A stretch of DNA of 48,088 bases from Candidatus Adiutrix sp. (GTDB lineage Bacteria > Desulfobacterota > Desulfarculia > Adiutricales > Adiutricaceae), in NCBI GenBank assembly GCA_031261565.1, contig JAISJK010000088.1:1-48088 (forward strand), given 5' to 3'. The notes under the pieces were generated by a model. It made no database searches, had not been told where the DNA came from, and saw only the letters and a list, made by a program, of their open reading frames with translations. The first letter of the stretch is position 1; the number at the start of each line of letters is the position of its first letter. Both the position numbers and the translations under genes were made by a program. Shown here piece after piece: positions 1-13,195 of this stretch.

Positions 1-98
1 TCCATATCTTGTGGTTTGCAGGCTTTCATGAACAGAATATAGCATAACTTAATTAAAATGTAAATAATTATATTTAATTTAAATAATGCCGTGAACGG

Positions 99-602
99 TT
101 ACGTAAATGTTAACCGCATCTTTATTCTTCTTGGCATATCTTCATAGCTCTCATCATTTTTGGCGATGGTTGCGCTAGAAATTTTGATAAAATAAAGAGA
201 GTTGCCAGTCGCGGAGGCAGTCTCTTGAGATACCTTATCGTTTTTTCCGTGACGCGTGGAACAGCCAAAACCGGTGCTCCAGAGCGATGAAGGCGCATCG
301 AGCAAGGAGTGAAAACGTTGCTTCGGGAAGGCCCCTAAAGTTTGCCAGTTTGGCTGCTGGGTAACTTTATGATTTTCTGACTGCGTTGAGGTGGGCACAT
401 ACTCACTTACCTCACAGGTGACAACATGGCCGATATTGAATGTGCAATCTCTAGCGGGCAAAGATGCCTCAGTTCTTCCAACTGGGCGGAACCAATTGTC
501 AATTTTGCCGTCTGCGAGGATTAATTTCCCTGCGATACAAAGGCCGCCCTGTCTGGCCGATTTCGCTAAACAAACGAACTTCTTTTGCATGTTTCCCTCC
601 AA
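99..602 (-). pseudogene. Probable dual-OB-domain protein, possibly C-terminally truncated (MQKKFVCLAKSARQGGLCIAGKLI...NWFRPVGR)
   Basis: N-terminal KKFVCLAxSxRxGGxCIAG...WFRPV pattern resembles dual OB-fold proteins; the C-terminus stops at RRIKMRLTFT in an AT-rich region, where family members as I recall them continue. Confidence 0.45.
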
Positions 603-749
603 TGCTCAGCCAATCGCCGACTAACCCTCTCAACTGTACTTTTATATTTATTTTAAAGATTTTTTCCACTCTGTGGGGCATACCGTGGGGCAGATTTGCC
701 CCACAAAGAAAAAAGCACTCACATTTCCATATAAGTGATTGAATTTTCT

Positions 750-827
750 TGGCGTCCCCAAGGGGATTTGAACCCCTGTCGCCGGCGTGAAAGGCCGGTG
801 TCCTGGACCGGGCTAGACGATGGGGAC
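750..827 (-). tRNA. tRNA-Glu (anticodon TTC), CCA encoded
   Basis: Minus strand GTCCCCA...CTTTCAC anticodon loop...GGTTCAAATCC...TGGGGACG-CCA; acceptor and arms pair. Confidence 0.95.
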
Positions 828-867
828 ATCGTCATCAATCAAGCAATTAAGCGGCGGGCAAATTAAA

Positions 868-943
868 TGGTGGGTCGTGTGGGACTCGAACCCACGACTC
901 TCTGCTTAAAAGGCAGATACTCTACCGTCTGAGTTAACAACCC
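868..943 (-). tRNA. tRNA-Lys (anticodon TTT), CCA encoded
   Basis: Minus strand GGGTTGT...CTTTTAA loop...GGTTCGAGTCC...ACGACCCA-CCA. Confidence 0.95.
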
Positions 944-1194
944 GCTATCATTGACTTTTCGATTATCTTTAGATTAAATAATCAATCCCGCCCCGCTTCA
1001 TAATCTGTTTTTATAATCCAAATCGGGCCAAATGTCAATAACTTTAAGAGGGCTATTTTCGGTTTTGGGCTGGCGCCCCCCCACAATTTATGGTATCATA
1101 ATTTGTTTAGGCGGTGTGTAGGCCGCAGCTTTAGGCTTAGTTTCAGACGGTTACCCTAAGACCGCATTTTCTATATTTGAGGGATACTTTAAAG

Positions 1195-2097
1195 ATGGCC
1201 CTAACCAATCCCAAGTCCTTTCAAGAGGTTGTGCTGACCCTGTCCCATTTCTGGGCCGAGCGCGGTTGCGTGGTCATGCAGCCCTACGATATGGAAGTGG
1301 GGGCGGGCACCTTTCACCCGTCCACCACCCTGCGCTGCCTGGGGCCTGAGCCCTGGCGCACCGCCTATGTCCAGCCCTCCCGCCGGCCCACTGATGGCCG
1401 CTACGGGGAAAACCCCAACCGCCTCCAGCATTATTATCAGTTTCAGGTGATTGTCAAACCCTCGCCGCTTCAGGCCCAGGAGCTGTATCTTGACAGTCTC
1501 AAGGCTCTGGGCATCGACCCTCTGGATCATGACATCCGCTTTGTGGAGGACGACTGGGTATCCCCCACCCTCGGGGCCTGGGGCATCGGCTGGGAAATCT
1601 GGCTCGATGGCATGGAGGTTACCCAGTTCACCTATTTTCAGCAGGTCGGCGGCTTTGACCTGTCGCCCATATCCGTGGAATTCACCTACGGCCTGGAGCG
1701 GCTGGCCATGTATCTTCAGGGCGTGGACAATGTCTATGACCTGGACTGGAACGGCGTTATCCGCTACGGCGATGTGCACCACCAGGGAGAGGTGGAATAT
1801 TCCCGCCACAATTTTGAGCTGGCCGATGTGCCCATGCTCTTTCAGCTTTTCGACATGTATGAGGGCGAGTCCCAAAAGCTGGCCGGCGCGGGCCTGGTGT
1901 TGCCGGCCTATGATTACTGTTTGAAATGTTCCCATACTTTTAACTTGCTGGACGCGCGGGGGGCGATTTCCGTAGCCGAGCGCACCCGCTTTATCGGCCG
2001 GGTGCGAAATCTGGCCCGTGAGGTGGCCCGGCTTTATGTGGAGCAACGCGAGGCCCTGGGGCACCCCCTGCTGGGCCGCTGGGAGGGTACTCTGTGA
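1195..2097 (+). CDS. glyQ: Glycyl-tRNA synthetase alpha subunit
   Basis: [47 protein letters not shown] is canonical GlyQ; ATG at 1195 preferred over TTG at 1177. Confidence 0.97.
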   Translation: MALTNPKSFQEVVLTLSHFWAERGCVVMQPYDMEVGAGTFHPSTTLRCLGPEPWRTAYVQPSRRPTDGRYGENPNRLQHYYQFQVIVKPSPLQAQELYLDSLKALGIDPLDHDIRFVEDDWVSPTLGAWGIGWEIWLDGMEVTQFTYFQQVGGFDLSPISVEFTYGLERLAMYLQGVDNVYDLDWNGVIRYGDVHHQGEVEYSRHNFELADVPMLFQLFDMYEGESQKLAGAGLVLPAYDYCLKCSHTFNLLDARGAISVAERTRFIGRVRNLAREVARLYVEQREALGHPLLGRWEGTL

Positions 2098-4178
2098 GCA
2101 AGGTAGACCTGATTCTGGAGCTCGGAGTCGAAGAGATCCCGGCTGGATATTTTGGGCCGGCCATCAGCTTTCTGAAAGAAAAACTGGCCGGCAGCCTGGC
2201 TGAGGCCCGCCTGCCCTTTGAGCAGCTCAAAGTCTGGGGGGCGCCCCGCCGGCTGGGCCTGGGCCTGTGGGGCCTGGCTGACCATCAGCCCGACATTGAG
2301 GACGAGGTGGTGGGGCCGCCCCTCTCAGCCGCTTACGACAGCAACGGCAACCCCACCAAAGCGGCCACCGGTTTCGCCGGGGCCCAGGGCGTGGCGGTGA
2401 GTGATCTGAAAACGGTCAACACCCCCAAGGGCCGGTATCTGGCCGTCCAAAAAAGCGTCAAGGGCCGCCAGGCCTCTGAGGTGATGACCACCCTCCTGCC
2501 CGAGCTCCTGGCCGCTTTGCCCTTTCCCAAAAACATGCGCTGGGGCCGGGGCGAATACACCTTTGTCCGCCCGGTGCACTGGCTTTTGGCCGTCATGGGC
2601 GGGGAAGTGCTGCCCCTGGCCTTTGCCGGGGCCAAGGCCGGCAAGGTCAGCTATGGCCACCGCTTTCTGCATCCGGGGGCGGTGGTCATCACTTCGCCGG
2701 ATGAATACGAGGCCCGTTTGGCCGAGGCTCATGTCCTGGTGGATTTTGAAAAACGTCAGGAGATGGTTCGCCAGGAGTTGGATCGGGTGACCCGGGAAAC
2801 CAGCGCGGATTTACGGCTGGTAGCCGATGAGGAACTGGTGGAGGAGGTGGCCAACCTTCTGGAAGAGCCGGTGGCCGTGCTGGGCAATTTTGACTCCCAT
2901 TATCTGGATCTGCCCCTGGCCGTGGCCACCACGGCCATGAAAGAGCATCAGCGCTATTTCGCCATGACTGATTCGCAGGGGCGGCTGGCGCCCTATTTCA
3001 TCGCCGTCAACAACACCCGGGCCAGAGATATGAAGGTGGTTCGCAAGGGCCACGAGCGGGTGCTCAGGGCCCGGCTGGACGACGCCCGCTTTTATTTCAA
3101 CGAAGACTGCAAAGTCAAGCTGGCCGACCGGGAGCGGGAGCTTGAGGGCGTGGTTTTCCACCATCTCCTGGGCACTTCCTGGGAGAAAGTCACCCGTTTT
3201 AAAGCCCTGGCTCTGGCCCTGGCCGAAGTGGCGGCCCCCCAGCACCAGGAGCAACTGGCCCGGGCGGCCGACCTCTGCAAATGCGACCTGGTCACCGGCG
3301 TAGTCAAGGAATTTCCCACCCTCCAGGGGGTCATGGGCCGGGAATACGCCCTGAAGAGCGGCGAGGCCCCGGAAGTGGCCGAGGCCATCCGGGAGCACTA
3401 TCTGCCGGTGAGAGCCGGGGGGGATCTCCCGGCTTCGGTCATTGGCGCGGTTTTAAGCGTGGCCGACAAGCTCGACACCATCTGCGGCTGTTTCTCAGTG
3501 GGGCTGTTGCCCTCCGGGGCCACCGACCCATTTGCCCTGCGGCGGGGAGCCCTGGGCATCATCAATATCATCCTCGACCGGGGCTGGCGCGATTCCCTGG
3601 AGCCTCTGATCGACAGAGCGCTGGAAAATCTGAGTGACCGCGCCAAGCGCCCGGCCAAAGAGACGCGCGCGGCCGTGCTGGATTTTTTCAAAACGCGGCT
3701 GAAAAACCTTTTGACCGGCCAGGGGGTCTCGGGCGATGTGGCCGAGGCCGTGCTGAGTCTTTACAGCGACCGGCCGCTGTCGGTGGTGCTCCGGGCCCGG
3801 GCTCTGGAGGCCCTGAAAACCAAGGACGGCTTTAAAGACCTGGCTCAGGTCTTTAAACGGGTGGTCAACATTGTCAAAAAATTCGGAGCCCGGGATGATT
3901 TTACCAACTGGGATATTCTGAGCCACGAGGCGGAAAAGAAACTCCTGGGCCGGATCGCCAGCCTGGAAAGCAGGAGCGGCTCTTACCTCAACGCCGGCGA
4001 TTTCACCGGGCTCCTGGGGGAAATCGCCAGCCTGCGCGGCCCGGTGGATCAATTCTTTGAGCAGGTGCTGGTGGATGACCCCAATCAGGATATCCGGGAG
4101 GCCCGCATCGCCCTCCTCTCCCGCCTGGGCCGCCTCTTTGAGCAGATCGCCGACTTCTCCCGCCTGAGCACCGTCTGA
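2094..4178 (+). CDS. glyS: Glycyl-tRNA synthetase beta subunit
   Basis: [18 protein letters not shown]...; GTG start overlaps glyQ stop (GTGA). Confidence 0.97.
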   Translation: MSKVDLILELGVEEIPAGYFGPAISFLKEKLAGSLAEARLPFEQLKVWGAPRRLGLGLWGLADHQPDIEDEVVGPPLSAAYDSNGNPTKAATGFAGAQGVAVSDLKTVNTPKGRYLAVQKSVKGRQASEVMTTLLPELLAALPFPKNMRWGRGEYTFVRPVHWLLAVMGGEVLPLAFAGAKAGKVSYGHRFLHPGAVVITSPDEYEARLAEAHVLVDFEKRQEMVRQELDRVTRETSADLRLVADEELVEEVANLLEEPVAVLGNFDSHYLDLPLAVATTAMKEHQRYFAMTDSQGRLAPYFIAVNNTRARDMKVVRKGHERVLRARLDDARFYFNEDCKVKLADRERELEGVVFHHLLGTSWEKVTRFKALALALAEVAAPQHQEQLARAADLCKCDLVTGVVKEFPTLQGVMGREYALKSGEAPEVAEAIREHYLPVRAGGDLPASVIGAVLSVADKLDTICGCFSVGLLPSGATDPFALRRGALGIINIILDRGWRDSLEPLIDRALENLSDRAKRPAKETRAAVLDFFKTRLKNLLTGQGVSGDVAEAVLSLYSDRPLSVVLRARALEALKTKDGFKDLAQVFKRVVNIVKKFGARDDFTNWDILSHEAEKKLLGRIASLESRSGSYLNAGDFTGLLGEIASLRGPVDQFFEQVLVDDPNQDIREARIALLSRLGRLFEQIADFSRLSTV

Positions 4179-4203
4179 TCCTGCCAGCTATGATAAGCTT
4201 GAT

Positions 4204-6738
<2,535 letters not shown>

Positions 6739-6741
6739 TTC

Positions 6742-7449
6742 TCAGCGGGTGAAGAGACAACTGCGGATTTTGACCGTGTTGTTGGCAAATTCGGCGAACT
6801 GGCCGCTGGTTTCCAGGCGGTCGCCGCCCCTGAGAGTATTCAATTCCACCTGCTGGGGCAACTCGGCCCAGGGGTAGCAGAGAAAGCTGGCCCCGGGGGA
6901 TTTGACGTCCATTTCCACAAAGACCTGGCCCCCGGGGTCTTTGCCCACCCGCTTGACCTGGCCGGTAAAAGTGACGGGCAGATCCCGGTAGGCGGCTTCA
7001 GCGGCCAGGATATTTTCCTGAAAATCTGAGACAATCTTATCCGGGCTGACCCGGTAGCCCACCTTGTGCCAGACTTCAAAGGGGCCGGAGCCCTGCGGTT
7101 CCACCAGGAGCGAGGAGACCCGGAGGCCTCTCTTCTCCACCAGCCCGATGGTGCCCTCCACCTGGCTGTCCCGCACCATGACCACCACCTGGGTGGTGGT
7201 GCTGGGGAATTTAATATCCCGGATACTTCGGGCCAACTCTTCAAAAGTGGCCCGATCCAGCCGGCCATCCCGGGGCGCTCCGTAGAGCGCCCATTTGTGG
7301 CCGACAAAAAATAAAAGGTTCAGGCCGGCGGGGGGGGCGGCCGGCCGGTCGGCCATTTTTTCCCGAGCCGAAGCCGCCGGGGCCGCAGTTAGCAGCAGAA
7401 GACATAAGAGCAAATGAAGGGCGCGCATAAAACCTCTCCCTCCCCTCAC
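6742..7449 (-). CDS. Exported protein with tRNA_anti-like (OB-fold) domain
   Basis: N-terminal signal peptide; VTFTGQVKRVGKD...VFVEMDVKSPG...LRGGDRLETSGQFAEF OB-fold-like pattern. Confidence 0.55.
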   Translation of the reverse strand: MRGGRGFMRALHLLLCLLLLTAAPAASAREKMADRPAAPPAGLNLLFFVGHKWALYGAPRDGRLDRATFEELARSIRDIKFPSTTTQVVVMVRDSQVEGTIGLVEKRGLRVSSLLVEPQGSGPFEVWHKVGYRVSPDKIVSDFQENILAAEAAYRDLPVTFTGQVKRVGKDPGGQVFVEMDVKSPGASFLCYPWAELPQQVELNTLRGGDRLETSGQFAEFANNTVKIRSCLFTR

Positions 7450-8573
7450 TCCGATTTGGGTGACCAGGGCAGCATGGAGGAACGGCGGCCGTTATAGCGG
7501 AGGGGATCATAGAGAGTGTCCACATCCACCACATACAGTTTTTCAATGGCCTGCTTAAGGGAGACGGAGGTGATCTGGCCGTTGCGGAAGGAGACCATCC
7601 GGCCGAAATCTTCTTCCAGAATCAGGTCAACAGCGGCGATGCCGAAGTAGCGCCCCATCAGGCGGTCCCGGGCCGAGGGCTGCCCCCCGCGCTGAATGTG
7701 GGAGAGCACCACATGCCTGGTCTCGTAGCCGGTGGTGGATTCCAGTTGTTTGGCCAGGTATTCGCCAATGCCCCCCAGGACTTTGTGCCCAAAGCCGTCC
7801 TCTTTATCCGAGAGGTAGACCTCACCCTGGCCGGCCACTTTGGCCCCCTCGGAGACGACCACAATGTCGTAGCGCACCCCGGCCAGGCGGCGGTGCTCCA
7901 GCAGGGCGGCCACCCGGGCGACTTCAAAGGCATACTCAGGGATGAGGATGACATGGGCGCCGGCCGCTTCGCCGCCCTCCAGAGCCAGCCAGCCGGCGTG
8001 GCGGCCCATGACCTCCACCACAAAGAGGCGGCTGTGGCTGCCGGCCGTGGTTCTGAGCCGGTCGACTTCCTCAATGATGACGTTCAGGGCTGAGTCGTAG
8101 CCCAGAGTGTAATCCGTGGCGTTGAGGTCGCGGTCAATGGTTTTGGGTATCCCCACCACCTTGACCCCCAAGTTATGGAGTTTGTAGGCCACCGAGAGAG
8201 TGTCCTCGCCGCCGATGGCCACCAGGGCCTCCAGGCCCAGGCCGGCGATGTGATCCAGACATTCCCGGCTCTGATCGTTTTTGGGGTTGAAGGGGTTGGT
8301 GCGGGAACTGCCGAGAATGGTGCCGCCCTGACGATCCCAGGTGCGAACCACCAGCTCATCAAGGGGCATAATCCAGCGGGCCACTGATTCCGGGTCGCCG
8401 GGATCCACCGAAACCAGACCCTTCCAGCCCTCGCGAATGCCGATGACCTCCAGGGCCTCCCCCCGGTGATTGGCCAGGAGCTGATCAGTGGCTGTTTTAG
8501 TCACCCATTTGACAGCGCTGTTTAAGCCGGCGCAATCACCGCCGCCAGTCAAGACGCCAATTTTGAACGACAT
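7446..8573 (-). CDS. 6-phosphofructokinase, predicted PPi-dependent type
   Basis: GVLTGGGDCAGLNSAV, IGGEDTL, GIPKTIDRDL, EVMGRHAGW, LSHIQRGGQPSARDR. Confidence 0.9.
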   Translation of the reverse strand: MSFKIGVLTGGGDCAGLNSAVKWVTKTATDQLLANHRGEALEVIGIREGWKGLVSVDPGDPESVARWIMPLDELVVRTWDRQGGTILGSSRTNPFNPKNDQSRECLDHIAGLGLEALVAIGGEDTLSVAYKLHNLGVKVVGIPKTIDRDLNATDYTLGYDSALNVIIEEVDRLRTTAGSHSRLFVVEVMGRHAGWLALEGGEAAGAHVILIPEYAFEVARVAALLEHRRLAGVRYDIVVVSEGAKVAGQGEVYLSDKEDGFGHKVLGGIGEYLAKQLESTTGYETRHVVLSHIQRGGQPSARDRLMGRYFGIAAVDLILEEDFGRMVSFRNGQITSVSLKQAIEKLYVVDVDTLYDPLRYNGRRSSMLPWSPKSE

Positions 8574-8582
8574 AGTTCCTCC

Positions 8583-9206
8583 TTAGGGGGCCAAAAAGTC
8601 CCGAATGCGGGAGAGATCGGCCAGAAAGGCCTGGGCGGACCGGGCCCGGTGGGATATCTGGTTTTTTTGGCTGGCCGTGAGCTGAGCCAGGGTACACCCG
8701 CTTTCCGGATGGAAAAAAATGGGGTCATAGCCAAAACCACCGGCGCCGCTGATTTCGTCAGCGATCAAGCCATCCAGCCGGCCTGTCCAGAGGAGGGAGC
8801 GGCCGTCCGGCCGAGCCAGGGCCAGGACAGAGGTGAAGAAAGCCCGCCGGTCTTCGGAGCCGGCCAGATTGGCCAGAATAAGCTCGGAGCGGCCGCGGTC
8901 GTCCAGTTCCGGGCCGCCATAGCGGGCTGAGAGGACGCCGGGGGCTCCACCCAGAGCCTCGACCGACAGGCCGGAATCATCGGCCAGGGCCGGGAGGCCG
9001 GTGGCCCGGGCGTAAAACCGGGCTTTGGCCCGGGCGTTAGCTTCAAAACTGTCGGCCCCCTCTTCCGGCTCGGCCAGGCGGTGGTGAGCCGCTTCCCATT
9101 CAGTCAGGGCCAGGGTGGCCAATAAACCACCGGCCGCCCCGGCCAAAGCGGCCAGTTCCTCAGCTTTGGGCCGGTTTTTGGTGGCGATGAGCAGAGCCGG
9201 GGTCAT
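8583..9206 (-). CDS. rdgB: XTP/dITP pyrophosphatase (RdgB/HAM1 family)
   Basis: LIATKNRPKAEEL...ALADDSGLSVEALGGAPGVLSARYGG...GFGYDPIFFHPE. Confidence 0.93.
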   Translation of the reverse strand: MTPALLIATKNRPKAEELAALAGAAGGLLATLALTEWEAAHHRLAEPEEGADSFEANARAKARFYARATGLPALADDSGLSVEALGGAPGVLSARYGGPELDDRGRSELILANLAGSEDRRAFFTSVLALARPDGRSLLWTGRLDGLIADEISGAGGFGYDPIFFHPESGCTLAQLTASQKNQISHRARSAQAFLADLSRIRDFLAP

Positions 9207-11776
9207 TGCCCGGAGCCGCGCCGGCGCTCATAATCCTTTAAATACTCCAGAAGACGCCGATCCATCTCCTGCTGGGGCATGTTGGAAAAATTAGGCTCCC
9301 GGCCCCGTCCGGAACCCTCGAAGCTACTCTGGGGGGCGCTGCCGCCGTCGCTGGCCTCATCTTCGGCGTAGGAACTTTGCAGATCAGTGCGGCCGCGCCC
9401 GACTTCGCCGACTTTAAAGACAAAGGATCGGCCGCTCATGGCCATGACATCTTCATCGTCCATATCAGAGAGGTTGCGGCGAACCACGCCCTCCGGCACC
9501 TCGAAGTTGCCGACTTCCTTGCCCTCCAGAAAGCCCTTCATGAATTCAATGAATATGGGCGCGGCGCTGCGTCCGCCCTGCTCGCCATGGCCCAGGCTGA
9601 TGCGCAAATCACGCCCCACCCAGACCCCACAGGTGTAATTGGGGGTGAAACCGATAAACAGGGCATCGGCCTGGCTGTTGGTGGTGCCGGTTTTTCCGCC
9701 GATGGGCACGCCTTTAAAGGCCGCCCCCACCCTGGCGGCCGTGCCCCGACTGGCCACCCCCACCAGCATATCGAGCATGATATAGGCGGTCTGGGGGGAG
9801 ATGGCCCGGGTCAGATAGGGTTCGAAGCGGTGGATGATCCGGCCGTGGCGATCTTCAACCCGGTTGATGAAAATCGGCCAGCACCAGGAGCCCTGGTTGG
9901 GAAAGGTGGAGTAAGCCTGGGTCATTTCCAGCAGAGTGACTTCCGAGGCGCCCAGGGCCATGGGCAGACGCTCCACCAAAGGTGATTTAATGCCCATTTT
10001 GCGGGCGTACTCGGCCACCACTTTAGGGGTGACTACCTCGCAGACTTTGACCGCCACAATGTTGACCGAATTGCGCAGGGCATCGTAGACGGTCATGGCG
10101 CCGGAGTGGCGGCCGCTGTAGTTCTTGGGCGTCCAGGGGGGCATGCCCCGCCCCTGAGGGTAACTGACCGGGGTGTCATAGACAATGGAGGCCTCGGTGT
10201 AACCGTTGTCAATGGCCGCCGTATAGACGATGGGCTTAAAGGAACTGCCTGGCTGGCGGAGAGCCTGAATGGCCCGGTTAAACTGGCTCTGGCCAAAATC
10301 GCGGCCGCCGATGATGGCCAGCACCCGGCCGGTCTTGTTTTCCATCAGCACCAGACCACCCTGCAGGTCGGGCGGAGGGGCGGTAACCAGATTCCAGCGA
10401 CCGGTGGCGGGGTTCTGATCAATGGTGCGAACCATGACCAGATCGTCCAGCCCGAAAAAATGAGAGATATCCTGGCCCCGCAGAGCCCAGCGGGCGGCCT
10501 CCAGGGGCAAAAAACCCTCCTGGTCGCCAATGGCCAGGATTACCCCCGGGCCCTCCGGCCCGCTGCGGCTCTCAAAGCCGGTGACTAGGCCGGCCACTTC
10601 CTGATCGGCCAGGAGGGGCCTGTTTTTCATGGTCTCCCGCTGCTCGCGGTTATATTCCACCGCCTGGATCTGGTTGAGCCGGGCCACCCGGGGCGAAAGG
10701 CCCTGACGGCGAGCCAGGGCGTCCAGCCCGTTGCGCACAGCGTCACGGGCCAGGCGCTGGGCCTCCAGATCCAGGGTGCTGTAAATCTTGTAGCCATTGG
10801 TCAGGAGGGCGTCTTCACCCAGGAGATCCATAGCCTGGCGCCGCACCACCTCGGTGAATTGCGGGGAAGTCTCCCGGTAGAGGTTGGGCCGGGAGGGTAT
10901 AAAATTGAGGGGCTCCGCCAGGGCGGCTTTATGCTCTTCCGGGGTGATAAAGCCGACCTCTTCCATCCGGTTCAGGACATATTGCTGGCGTTCCAGGCTC
11001 CTCTCCGTGCCCTTGTGGGCGGCGATAATGCTGGGAGCCTTGACCAGGCCGGCCAGCATGGCCGCCTCTGGCAGACTGACCTCAGCGATGCCCTTGCCGA
11101 AATAGAGGCGGGCCGCCGACTCCACCCCGTAAGCCCCCCGGCCGAGGTAGATACGGTTCAAATAAAGATGGAGTATCTCGTCTTTAGTGAAGGAATTCTC
11201 CACCCGCCAGGACAGGACTATTTCCCTGAGCTTGCGGTCATACGTCCTTTCATTGGACAGGAGGAAAGTGCGGATCATCTGCTGGGTGATGGTCGAGGCC
11301 CCCTGAACCGTGTGGCCGGCTTCCAGGTTGGCCATGAAGGCCCGCACCAGCCCCATGAAATCAACGCCCTGGTGCTGGTAGAAATTGGAGTCTTCGGCGG
11401 CCAGGAAAGCTTTGATGACCAGAGGCGGGATATCCTCCAGGGGTTTGACCAGGCGATGTTCGCGGTAGAGCTCGGCCAGGGTGGTGCCATTGCCGGCGTA
11501 GATGTAGGAAATGGTGGGCAGATCGTAATTGTGCAAATCGTCAATCGGCACATCCGCCATGTCCTGGCTGTAAGCATAGACAATAGCCAGAGCAATGACC
11601 ACCGGCCAGAAGAAAAAGGGGGCGATAAAAAGCAGAAAACTGATCTCCCGGGGCACCCAGGCCTGGGGGTGCTTCCAGGGTTTTACATATTCACGGCCCA
11701 GAGTCGCTTCATCCCCTTCCACCTCAAAGGTGGATCGAGGCTCCAGCTCGTCAATGTCCAGTTTTTTTTCACCCAC
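9203..11776 (-). CDS. mrcA: Penicillin-binding protein 1A (transglycosylase/transpeptidase)
   Basis: AAEDSNFYQHQGVDFMGLVRA, QGASTITQQMIRTFLLS, RQPGSSFKPIVYTAA, GGKTGTTNSQADALFIGFTPNY. Confidence 0.95.
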   Translation of the reverse strand: MGEKKLDIDELEPRSTFEVEGDEATLGREYVKPWKHPQAWVPREISFLLFIAPFFFWPVVIALAIVYAYSQDMADVPIDDLHNYDLPTISYIYAGNGTTLAELYREHRLVKPLEDIPPLVIKAFLAAEDSNFYQHQGVDFMGLVRAFMANLEAGHTVQGASTITQQMIRTFLLSNERTYDRKLREIVLSWRVENSFTKDEILHLYLNRIYLGRGAYGVESAARLYFGKGIAEVSLPEAAMLAGLVKAPSIIAAHKGTERSLERQQYVLNRMEEVGFITPEEHKAALAEPLNFIPSRPNLYRETSPQFTEVVRRQAMDLLGEDALLTNGYKIYSTLDLEAQRLARDAVRNGLDALARRQGLSPRVARLNQIQAVEYNREQRETMKNRPLLADQEVAGLVTGFESRSGPEGPGVILAIGDQEGFLPLEAARWALRGQDISHFFGLDDLVMVRTIDQNPATGRWNLVTAPPPDLQGGLVLMENKTGRVLAIIGGRDFGQSQFNRAIQALRQPGSSFKPIVYTAAIDNGYTEASIVYDTPVSYPQGRGMPPWTPKNYSGRHSGAMTVYDALRNSVNIVAVKVCEVVTPKVVAEYARKMGIKSPLVERLPMALGASEVTLLEMTQAYSTFPNQGSWCWPIFINRVEDRHGRIIHRFEPYLTRAISPQTAYIMLDMLVGVASRGTAARVGAAFKGVPIGGKTGTTNSQADALFIGFTPNYTCGVWVGRDLRISLGHGEQGGRSAAPIFIEFMKGFLEGKEVGNFEVPEGVVRRNLSDMDDEDVMAMSGRSFVFKVGEVGRGRTDLQSSYAEDEASDGGSAPQSSFEGSGRGREPNFSNMPQQEMDRRLLEYLKDYERRRGSGQ

Positions 11777-11812
11777 GCTTCAAAACTCCAATGTTAAAAC
11801 GATATTTCAGCC

Positions 11813-12424
11813 TCAGCCGTTAAATCGGCCCCGCCCGTTTTTGATCATGGCGGCGGCGTTGGATCGGGGGTATTGACTCAGTAGCCGATCCAGCTCGGCC
11901 ATGGCTTGAGGCCCCTGGCCCAGCCGGTCATAGCAGTAGGATAGTTTCAAGAGCGAATCCGGAGCTTTTTCCGACTGAGGGTAATCATTGACACACCGCA
12001 GAAACTCAGCCGCCGCCTGATGCCAGCGCCCCTGGGCGTAATGGCATTCGCCCAGCCAGTAACGGGCGTTGGGGGCCAGGCGGCCGCCGGGAGACCGGCT
12101 CAGCATCTGTTCAAAAACAGCGGCGGCCTGATCGTATCGCTTTTGCTTCAGAAAACTCTGCCCCTGTTGATACAGGGCTTTTTCGCTGCCGCTGGCCTGG
12201 GCGGCGGCCGCCTGGCCCCCTTTGGTTCTGGAGGCGGCTCCCGGGAGCGTCGAACCGGTCAGCCCAGTGACCGTGGTCTCCAGGGCGGTGACCCGTTGGC
12301 TCAGAGCGTCAAACTCCTGGCGGACGACATAGCGCCCGCCATCGCCTTCGCCGCAACCAGTGACCAGAGCCGCCAGGAGGAGCCAGAGCAGGCTCCAGCA
12401 GGCGCCTTTAGACAGGCCATTCAC
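11813..12424 (-). CDS. Tol-Pal associated lipoprotein, CpoB/YbgF-like (TPR)
   Basis: Lipobox LVTGC, coiled coil, then YQQGQSFLKQKRYDQAAAVFEQ...APNARYWLGECHYAQGRWHQAAAEF repeats. Confidence 0.75.
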   Translation of the reverse strand: MNGLSKGACWSLLWLLLAALVTGCGEGDGGRYVVRQEFDALSQRVTALETTVTGLTGSTLPGAASRTKGGQAAAAQASGSEKALYQQGQSFLKQKRYDQAAAVFEQMLSRSPGGRLAPNARYWLGECHYAQGRWHQAAAEFLRCVNDYPQSEKAPDSLLKLSYCYDRLGQGPQAMAELDRLLSQYPRSNAAAMIKNGRGRFNG

Positions 12425-12427
12425 CGG

Positions 12428-13195
12428 TCAGACGGTGACCAGAATGACATGAGAGGCCTTGATCAGGGCCCGGGCCGGGGCCCCGACCTGCAGATTCATC
12501 TCGCTGATCGCTTCATTGGTCAGACTGGCCACAATGGATTTGCCGCTGTGCAGTTCCAGTATCACCTCGCCATTGACCGAGCCCAGGTCAAATTGTTTGA
12601 CTTTGCCGACAAAGCTGTTGCGGGCGCTGGTTTTGATGGTTTCATCAGTGGTGATGATGATATTGTTGGCGTTGACCAGGGCATAGACTTCGTGGTCGTT
12701 TTCCAGGCCCATATTCCGGACGCTTTTATTGCTGACCATGGCCACCAGGTGGTCGCCGCCGATATCCACCAGAATTTCGCTATTGATTGCCCCCGAATTG
12801 ATCTCGGAAATCCGCCCGCCAAACTGGTTTCGGGAGCTGGTGGTGAAACTGATGATTTTCATCTGCTGGGTCAGGGTCTCAAAATTTTTGGGCGTTTTCC
12901 GCCCCAGGGCTTTCAGAAAAAGGTTATACTCAAAATCCATATTTTTCATAAAATTGAGGACATTGAGCCCATGTTCGGTCAGGGCGGTGCCGCCGCCGGC
13001 GTCTCCGCCGGTTTTACGGTCTAAAATCGGATACTCCGAGAGATTGTTCAACTCCTCCACCGCTGACCAGGCCGCTTTATAGGAGACGCCTAAAGATCTG
13101 GCCGCCGCTGAGATAGATCCCAGGTCATGAACCAGAGTTAACAGTTCCAACCGATCAATCTTGGTCCGCCGTTTTCGTGATTCAGTTATACGCAC
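12428..13195 (-). CDS. modE: ModE-type molybdate-responsive regulator (LysR-like HTH plus two TOBE/Mop domains)
   Basis: LGSISAAARSLGVSYKAAWSAVEELN HTH; two TSxRNxFxGxVxxxxxGxxNxEVxL...ALIKASHVIL repeats. Confidence 0.88.
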   Translation of the reverse strand: MRITESRKRRTKIDRLELLTLVHDLGSISAAARSLGVSYKAAWSAVEELNNLSEYPILDRKTGGDAGGGTALTEHGLNVLNFMKNMDFEYNLFLKALGRKTPKNFETLTQQMKIISFTTSSRNQFGGRISEINSGAINSEILVDIGGDHLVAMVSNKSVRNMGLENDHEVYALVNANNIIITTDETIKTSARNSFVGKVKQFDLGSVNGEVILELHSGKSIVASLTNEAISEMNLQVGAPARALIKASHVILVTV

